Source of the DNA: CAZLYK01 sp964563495
GTDB taxonomy: Bacteria > Acidobacteriota > Blastocatellia > RBC074
Assembly (NCBI GenBank): GCA_964563495.1
Contig: CAZLYK010000186.1
Span: 1 to 9,075 of the forward strand
Length of the DNA: 9,075 nt
Direction: 5' to 3'
Positions 7,465 to 9,075 of the stretch are shown piece after piece. Made by a program: the position numbers and the translations under genes. Numbering within the stretch: position 1 is the first letter of the stretch; each line of letters begins with the position of its first letter. The notes beneath the pieces are model-generated. The model did no database searches and had not been told where the DNA came from. It saw only the letters and a list, made by a program, of their open reading frames with translations.

Positions 7465-9021
7465 TCATCCCTCATCACTGACGATCAGGCTCCGGCCCGT
7501 CATCTCATCCGGTTGCTCGACCCCGAGCAGCTCGAGCAGCGTCGGGGCAATATCTTCGAGCGCACCGGTTTCGCGCAGCCTTCCTTTGAATCGAGAATCA
7601 CAGAGGATGAATGGCACGGGGTTGCTCGTATGCGCCGTATGCGGCGCGCCTGTTTCGGGATCGATCATCTGCTCGCAATTGCCGTGGTCCGATGTGATCA
7701 GCGCGATGCCGCCGGCCCGCTCGATCTTCTCGACGACCGGGCCCAGGCACTTGTCCACCGTCTCGACCGCTTTGATCGCCGCTTTCAGGTTTCCAGTATG
7801 GCCGACCATATCACAATTGGCGAAGTTGATGATGTAGACATCGGTCTCACCCAGATCGAGAGCGCCGCAGATTTTATCGGTGACCAGGGAGGCGCTCATC
7901 TCCGGTTGCCGGTCGTAGGTCGCGACTTTTGGCGAGGGGACGAGGATCCGGCTTTCAAAAGGGAACTCTTTCTCGATGCCGCCATTGAAGAAATAGGTGA
8001 CGTGGGCATATTTCTCGGTTTCGGCGATCCGCAGGTTGGTGATCTCGGCCCGCGCCAGGGCTTCAGCCAGAATATTTTTGAGCGAGATCGGCGGAAAGAC
8101 GATCGGCGCGGTGAAGGAGCGGTCGTATTGAGTGAAGGTCGCGAAGTGCAGTTCCCGAATCCGTTCGCGCTCGAATCCATCGAAATTGAGCCCGGTAAAG
8201 GCGCGGGTCAATTGCCGGGCTCGATCGGCTCGAAAATTGAAGAAGATCACCGAATCGCCGTTCCGGACGGTGGCGATGGGTGAGCCGTCCTTGCTCGTCA
8301 CGACCATCGGCTCGATGAACTCATCGGTCACTCCGCGCTCGTATGATTCCTCGATTCCGGCGATTGGGTCGGATACTTTCTTTCCCTCGCCGCGCGTCAT
8401 CGCATCATAAGCCTGTTTAACCCGATCCCAGCGATTGTCTCGATCCATCGCATAATACCGCCCACTGACGGTTGCGATCCGGCCCACCCCGATCTCCCGC
8501 AGCCTCTCGCCCAGCCCACCGATGAAAACTTTGCCCGAATTGGGAGGCGTATCCCGCCCGTCAGTGAAGCAATGGACGAAGACACGCTCGACGCCTCGCC
8601 GAGCGGCCATCTCGAGCAGTGCATAGAGATGATCGATCATTGAATGGACGCCGCCGTCGGAGACCAGGCCGATCAGATGCAGCGCAGTGTGTTTACCGGC
8701 GTCGACAGCCGATACCAGTGCCGGGTTCTCGAAGAATTTTCCCGTGCCGATGGCTTGATCGATGCGTGTGATATCCATCTGCACGATCCGCCCGGCGCCC
8801 ATGTTCATATGACCGACCTCTGAATTGCCGAACTGGCCGTGCGGCAGGCCGACCCGCTCGCCCGAGCCTTCGATCAGTGTGTGCTGATATTTCTCGAAAT
8901 ATTCGTCGAGGTTGGGAGTCTCGGCTTGTTCAATGGCGTTGCCCTCAGTTCGATCCGAATAACCGAAACCATCGAGAATGATCAAGGCGAGTGGACGTCG
9001 CTTCGGGTTTGTCTTTGCCAT
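7465..9021 (-). CDS. gpmI: 2,3-bisphosphoglycerate-independent phosphoglycerate mutase
   Basis: GpmI interconverts 3- and 2-phosphoglycerate in glycolysis and gluconeogenesis, in the cytoplasm, using two Mn ions and a phosphoserine intermediate. From the ATG at 9021 the protein has 518 residues, close to the usual size. Visible landmarks are LIILDGFG with metal ligand Asp17, GQFGNSEVGHMNMGAGR with phosphorylated Ser67, LVSDGGVHS, HCFTDGRDTPP, VSGRYYAMDRD, FFNFRADRARQLT, PSPKVATYDRQPEMSA, NFANCDMVGHTGN with metal ligands, ITSDHGNCEQM, and HTAHTSNPVPF. A TTG at 9072 would add 17 residues not typical of the family, so the ATG is preferred. No strong Shine-Dalgarno sequence precedes it, and a promoter-like sequence ends 6 bp upstream. 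It leads a probable operon with the GT9 gene and perhaps the S46 gene. Confidence 0.96.
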   Translation of the reverse strand: MAKTNPKRRPLALIILDGFGYSDRTEGNAIEQAETPNLDEYFEKYQHTLIEGSGERVGLPHGQFGNSEVGHMNMGAGRIVQMDITRIDQAIGTGKFFENPALVSAVDAGKHTALHLIGLVSDGGVHSMIDHLYALLEMAARRGVERVFVHCFTDGRDTPPNSGKVFIGGLGERLREIGVGRIATVSGRYYAMDRDNRWDRVKQAYDAMTRGEGKKVSDPIAGIEESYERGVTDEFIEPMVVTSKDGSPIATVRNGDSVIFFNFRADRARQLTRAFTGLNFDGFERERIRELHFATFTQYDRSFTAPIVFPPISLKNILAEALARAEITNLRIAETEKYAHVTYFFNGGIEKEFPFESRILVPSPKVATYDRQPEMSASLVTDKICGALDLGETDVYIINFANCDMVGHTGNLKAAIKAVETVDKCLGPVVEKIERAGGIALITSDHGNCEQMIDPETGAPHTAHTSNPVPFILCDSRFKGRLRETGALEDIAPTLLELLGVEQPDEMTGRSLIVSDEG

Positions 9022-9027
9022 GCCTGC

Positions 9028-9056
9028 ATCATAACGAAAAGAAGGCGGGACGGCAA
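9028..9056 (-). promoter_or_regulatory. Candidate promoter immediately upstream of gpmI
   Basis: On the minus strand TTGCCG (9051-9056, 4 of 6) is followed after 17 bp by TATGAT (9028-9033, 5 of 6). The -10 ends only 6 bp before the gpmI ATG, so transcription would begin at or next to the start codon, giving a leaderless mRNA. This fits the poor Shine-Dalgarno sequence. The window ends 19 bp beyond, so a more distal promoter may exist. Confidence 0.35.
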
Positions 9057-9075
9057 AACCGTGAATCGCCAAGAC

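Noticed and set aside
7429..8283. Long open frame (284 codons) on the plus strand, antisense to gpmI
   Set aside because: GpmI on the minus strand has all catalytic motifs. The antisense translation shows no domain and has a composition typical of a mirrored high-GC frame.
9022..9072. Upstream TTG extension of GpmI by 17 residues
   Set aside because: The extra residues are not part of the family N-terminus, and the region carries a promoter-like sequence instead.

Overview
The window looks like ordinary chromosome from a free-living, moderately GC-rich bacterium. Dense GC-rich genes lie on both strands, separated by short intergenic spacers that are unusually rich in palindromic repeats. The gene mix (a solo NDP-sugar pyrophosphorylase, TsaD, a secreted S46 dipeptidyl-peptidase and a lone ECF sigma factor) and the repeat style suggest Acidobacteriota, perhaps a Blastocatellia-like lineage. 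This is an inference from general familiarity, not from a database search. There are no rRNA or tRNA genes, insertion sequences, CRISPR arrays or phage genes.

Layout. A sugar-nucleotide pyrophosphorylase (54-1088, minus) is divergent from tsaD (1331-2410, plus), which is preceded by a 20-codon upstream ORF that overlaps its start. tsaD converges on a short-chain dehydrogenase/reductase (2455-3162, minus) across an 18-bp perfect palindrome. The dehydrogenase is divergent from an ECF sigma factor (3424-4023, plus). Their 261-bp spacer holds a REP/BIME-like double hairpin, an 8-codon minigene with a good ribosome-binding site, a second 21-bp inverted repeat and a candidate sigma promoter. The sigma gene converges, across a 40-bp perfect palindrome, on a minus-strand run of three genes read from right to left: gpmI (9021-7465), a GT9 glycosyltransferase (7458-6397) and a secreted S46 dipeptidyl-peptidase (6330-4117).

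The genes do not form a single pathway. GpmI is central glycolysis, TsaD is universal tRNA modification, the pyrophosphorylase and GT9 protein fit cell-surface polysaccharide synthesis, and the S46 enzyme fits scavenging of extracellular peptides. gpmI and the GT9 gene are 6 bp apart and probably co-transcribed. The S46 gene follows after 66 bp.

The most interesting structure is outside the genes. A family of repeats built on a roughly 10-bp unit of the form CAGGATTNNN sits within a few bases of the stop codon of all five genes that end at an intergenic gap (tsaD, the dehydrogenase, the sigma factor, the S46 peptidase and GT9). Two copies are perfect palindromes shared by convergent genes and one is a single arm. 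In the sigma gene, the repeat supplies the last four codons and the stop codon.
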